DNA of 64,000 bases from contig NZ_BSEX01000006.1 in the NCBI RefSeq assembly GCF_027922045.1, positions 254,665-318,664 on the forward strand, read 5' to 3'. Positions 62,379 to 64,000 of this stretch are shown here, piece after piece. The DNA is from Microbacterium terregens (GTDB taxonomy: Bacteria > Pseudomonadota > Alphaproteobacteria > Sphingomonadales > Sphingomonadaceae). Position 1 is the first letter of the stretch. Every line of letters starts with the position of its first letter. The translations under genes were made by a program, and so were the position numbers. The notes beneath the pieces were generated by a model. That model was not told the DNA's origin, did no database searches, and was given only the letters and a program-made list of their open reading frames with translations.

Positions 62379-63557
62379 ATGGCACGCACGTTGAACCAGC
62401 TAACCGCACGGGAAGTCGCTTCGCTGAAGGAGCCCGGCCGGCATGCGGACGGGGGCGGATTGTATCTGCGCATCACGTCAGCGGGCGGACGCTCCTGGGT
62501 GTTCATGAAAGCATCAAACGGCAAGCGGGCCGAGATTGGCATTGGCGCTGCTGCGTCGGTCAGCCTGGCAACCGCACGTCGGATCGCTGGCGAGATGCGC
62601 GAAGCGGTCGCCACCGGAAAGGATCCGCGGAGCGTACTGTCACCAACCGAGGCTCAGAATGAACCAGCCATCCCAACCTTCGGCGCCTTCGCCGAGCAGT
62701 ATATCAGCAGCGTGGAGGAGGGTTGGAAGAACCCAGTGCATCGTCAGCAGTGGCGGAACAGCCTGCGCGATCATGCCAGCCGCATACGCGACCTGCCCGT
62801 CACCGACATCAGCACAGACGACGTGCTCGCGGTGCTGCAGCCGATCTGGCTTCCCAAGGCCGAGACCGCAAAGCGGGTACGCGGTCGTATCGAAAAGATC
62901 TTGGACGCTGCCAAGGCTCGCGGCCTCCGCCCACGCGAAAGCATGAACCCGGCAATGCTGCGCGGTCATTTGGCACTTCTGCTGCCGAAGCAATCCAAGC
63001 TGCAACGTGGCCACCATCCTGCCCTACCCTTCCGCGAAGCGCCTGTCTTCATGGCCGCCTTGCGGGCACGTCCTGCCCTCGCGGCACGCTGTCTCGAGTT
63101 TGTGATCCTGACAGCAGCGCGCAGTGGAGAGGCGCTTGGAGCCACCTGGGGTGAGATCGACTGTCACCAGAAGCTCTGGACGATACCGGCCTCACGAATG
63201 AAAGCAGGCGCCGAGCACATCGTCCCGCTCTCCGACGCGGCCATGGCCCTTCTGCAGTCGATCAGACCCGATGCAATGAACCCGAGCGAGCCGATCTTCG
63301 CAATAGCCGGAGCCGCTCGATCCAACATGGCTATGACCATGTTGCTGCGTCGAATGGGTTATGGACACGTGACGACGCATGGCTTCCGCAGCACCTTTCG
63401 TGATTGGGCCGGTGACACCACAACCTACCCCCGCGAGATTGTGGAGCAGGCACTCGCCCACACCATCCAGAACAAGGCTGAACGCGCGTATCGCCGCGGC
63501 ACTGCCGTTGATCGCCGGCGCCAGCTAATGCACGACTGGGCCGGGTATCTTAAATAG
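62379..63557 (+). CDS. P4-type tyrosine integrase
   Basis: A 392-residue site-specific recombinase. N-terminal DUF4102-like arm-binding domain (LTAREVASLKEPGRHADGGGLYLRI), core-binding domain (about 100-200) and catalytic domain with R248 (TAARSGEAL), K275, H334 and R337 (HGFRS), H361 and nucleophile Y371 (RAYRR). All catalytic residues are present, so it is probably active. CTGGAGG just before ATG 62379 is a good ribosome site. It marks the left end of an integrative element that runs to the right; no tRNA target is visible. Confidence 0.93.
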   Translation: MARTLNQLTAREVASLKEPGRHADGGGLYLRITSAGGRSWVFMKASNGKRAEIGIGAAASVSLATARRIAGEMREAVATGKDPRSVLSPTEAQNEPAIPTFGAFAEQYISSVEEGWKNPVHRQQWRNSLRDHASRIRDLPVTDISTDDVLAVLQPIWLPKAETAKRVRGRIEKILDAAKARGLRPRESMNPAMLRGHLALLLPKQSKLQRGHHPALPFREAPVFMAALRARPALAARCLEFVILTAARSGEALGATWGEIDCHQKLWTIPASRMKAGAEHIVPLSDAAMALLQSIRPDAMNPSEPIFAIAGAARSNMAMTMLLRRMGYGHVTTHGFRSTFRDWAGDTTTYPREIVEQALAHTIQNKAERAYRRGTAVDRRRQLMHDWAGYLK

Positions 63558-63567
63558 GACAACCGCG

Positions 63568-64000
63568 TTGAGCACCGAGGAACCGAAGAAGAAACCTCTT
63601 AGCTTGGAAAGGGCGCTGCCCCCCAGCCAGGTTATAAAGCAGTATGGCGGCCTGAATGGAGGGCCTGTTCACGCTCGCGAGATCATTGCGCTTTCCCTCA
63701 GAGAGGGAACCATTCGCGCCCGAGCGGCAAAACGATGGGAATCGTCGGAAGAGACTTTGCATGCGGCTTGGAAGACGGAGCCCGAAACCGAAACCCCGCT
63801 GCGCCAAATTCGGATTACAAAGGAGCACAAAGTACCAAGGGCCGTCTGGCGCAAGTCTGTCTGCTGGCACGACGACGTAGCCGGATGGGACTTTAGGACT
63901 GGCAGACTCTACGTCACTACATCGCTACATCCTACCAGACGAATCTTAATGCGACGCGTTCGACTCAACAGCGCAGATGTGAAGAAAGTTATGGTTCCTG
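63568..64000 (+). CDS. Hypothetical cargo protein, cut by right edge
   Basis: A frame open from TTG 63568 to the last base (144 codons, no stop), with AGGA nine bases upstream and only ten bases after the integrase stop, so it is probably cotranscribed. The N-terminus is basic (STEEPKKKPLSLERA), then ARAAKRWESSEETLHAAWK (helical) and a tail ending VRLNSADVKKVMV. No recognised domain. Codon use is less GC-biased than the flanking chromosome, in keeping with acquired DNA. No ATG near its start, which is why a Met-only search would miss it. Confidence 0.6.
   Translation, partial: MSTEEPKKKPLSLERALPPSQVIKQYGGLNGGPVHAREIIALSLREGTIRARAAKRWESSEETLHAAWKTEPETETPLRQIRITKEHKVPRAVWRKSVCWHDDVAGWDFRTGRLYVTTSLHPTRRILMRRVRLNSADVKKVMVP

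Noticed and set aside
1..64000. CRISPR arrays, rRNA or tRNA genes
   Set aside because: No regularly spaced repeats and no convincing RNA gene seen on reading both strands.

Overview
The window looks like chromosome of a high-GC alphaproteobacterium of the sphingomonad type. This is inferred from gene content (bamD-recN pair, many TonB-dependent receptors, DUF885 and M61 peptidases, a short class I ManA) and from dense GC-rich coding on both strands. No database search was run. I see no rRNA, tRNA or CRISPR array.

Left part (1-24 kb), mostly housekeeping: a class A penicillin-binding protein cut by the left edge, a threonine-aldolase-like lyase coupled to a DMT exporter, an epimerase, a secreted M28 peptidase, a patch of small hypothetical genes with weaker codon bias, then bamD-recN divergent from manA. 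RarD, a translationally coupled DUF4173 / response regulator / histidine kinase operon, two large peptidase-like genes (DUF885, M61) and a Crp-type regulator follow.

Signalling block (24-28.7 kb): an RpfF-like crotonase (candidate fatty-acid signal synthase) sits between a membrane GGDEF protein and a membrane GGDEF-EAL protein. A 52-residue single-pass membrane protein lies beside them.

Uptake and metabolism (28.9-46.6 kb): a TonB-dependent receptor with a secreted tyrosine phosphatase diverges from an unusual regulator with two TetR DNA-binding domains, followed by a GPH-type transporter. The shared promoter region carries a repeated 10-mer. Next come a Tat-exported aldo/keto reductase with a LysR regulator, small secreted proteins, an HNH-like protein, and a second receptor followed by a sulfatase.

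Redox modules (45.6-51.7 kb): a luciferase-like monooxygenase and two LysR genes, each divergent from an oxidoreductase gene, then a methyltransferase and a decayed phoD fragment.

Right part (52.7-64 kb): a FecI-like sigma factor, FecR-like anti-sigma and STN-containing receptor form a surface-signalling operon. Convergent to it are a membrane-anchored protein and a secreted NPP1/NLP-like protein. A LysR, DJ-1/PfpI and ABM monooxygenase module is followed by an IS5-type transposase remnant. A P4-type integrase with one cargo gene running off the right edge marks the start of an integrative element. Recurring short intergenic repeats occur between 38 and 59 kb.
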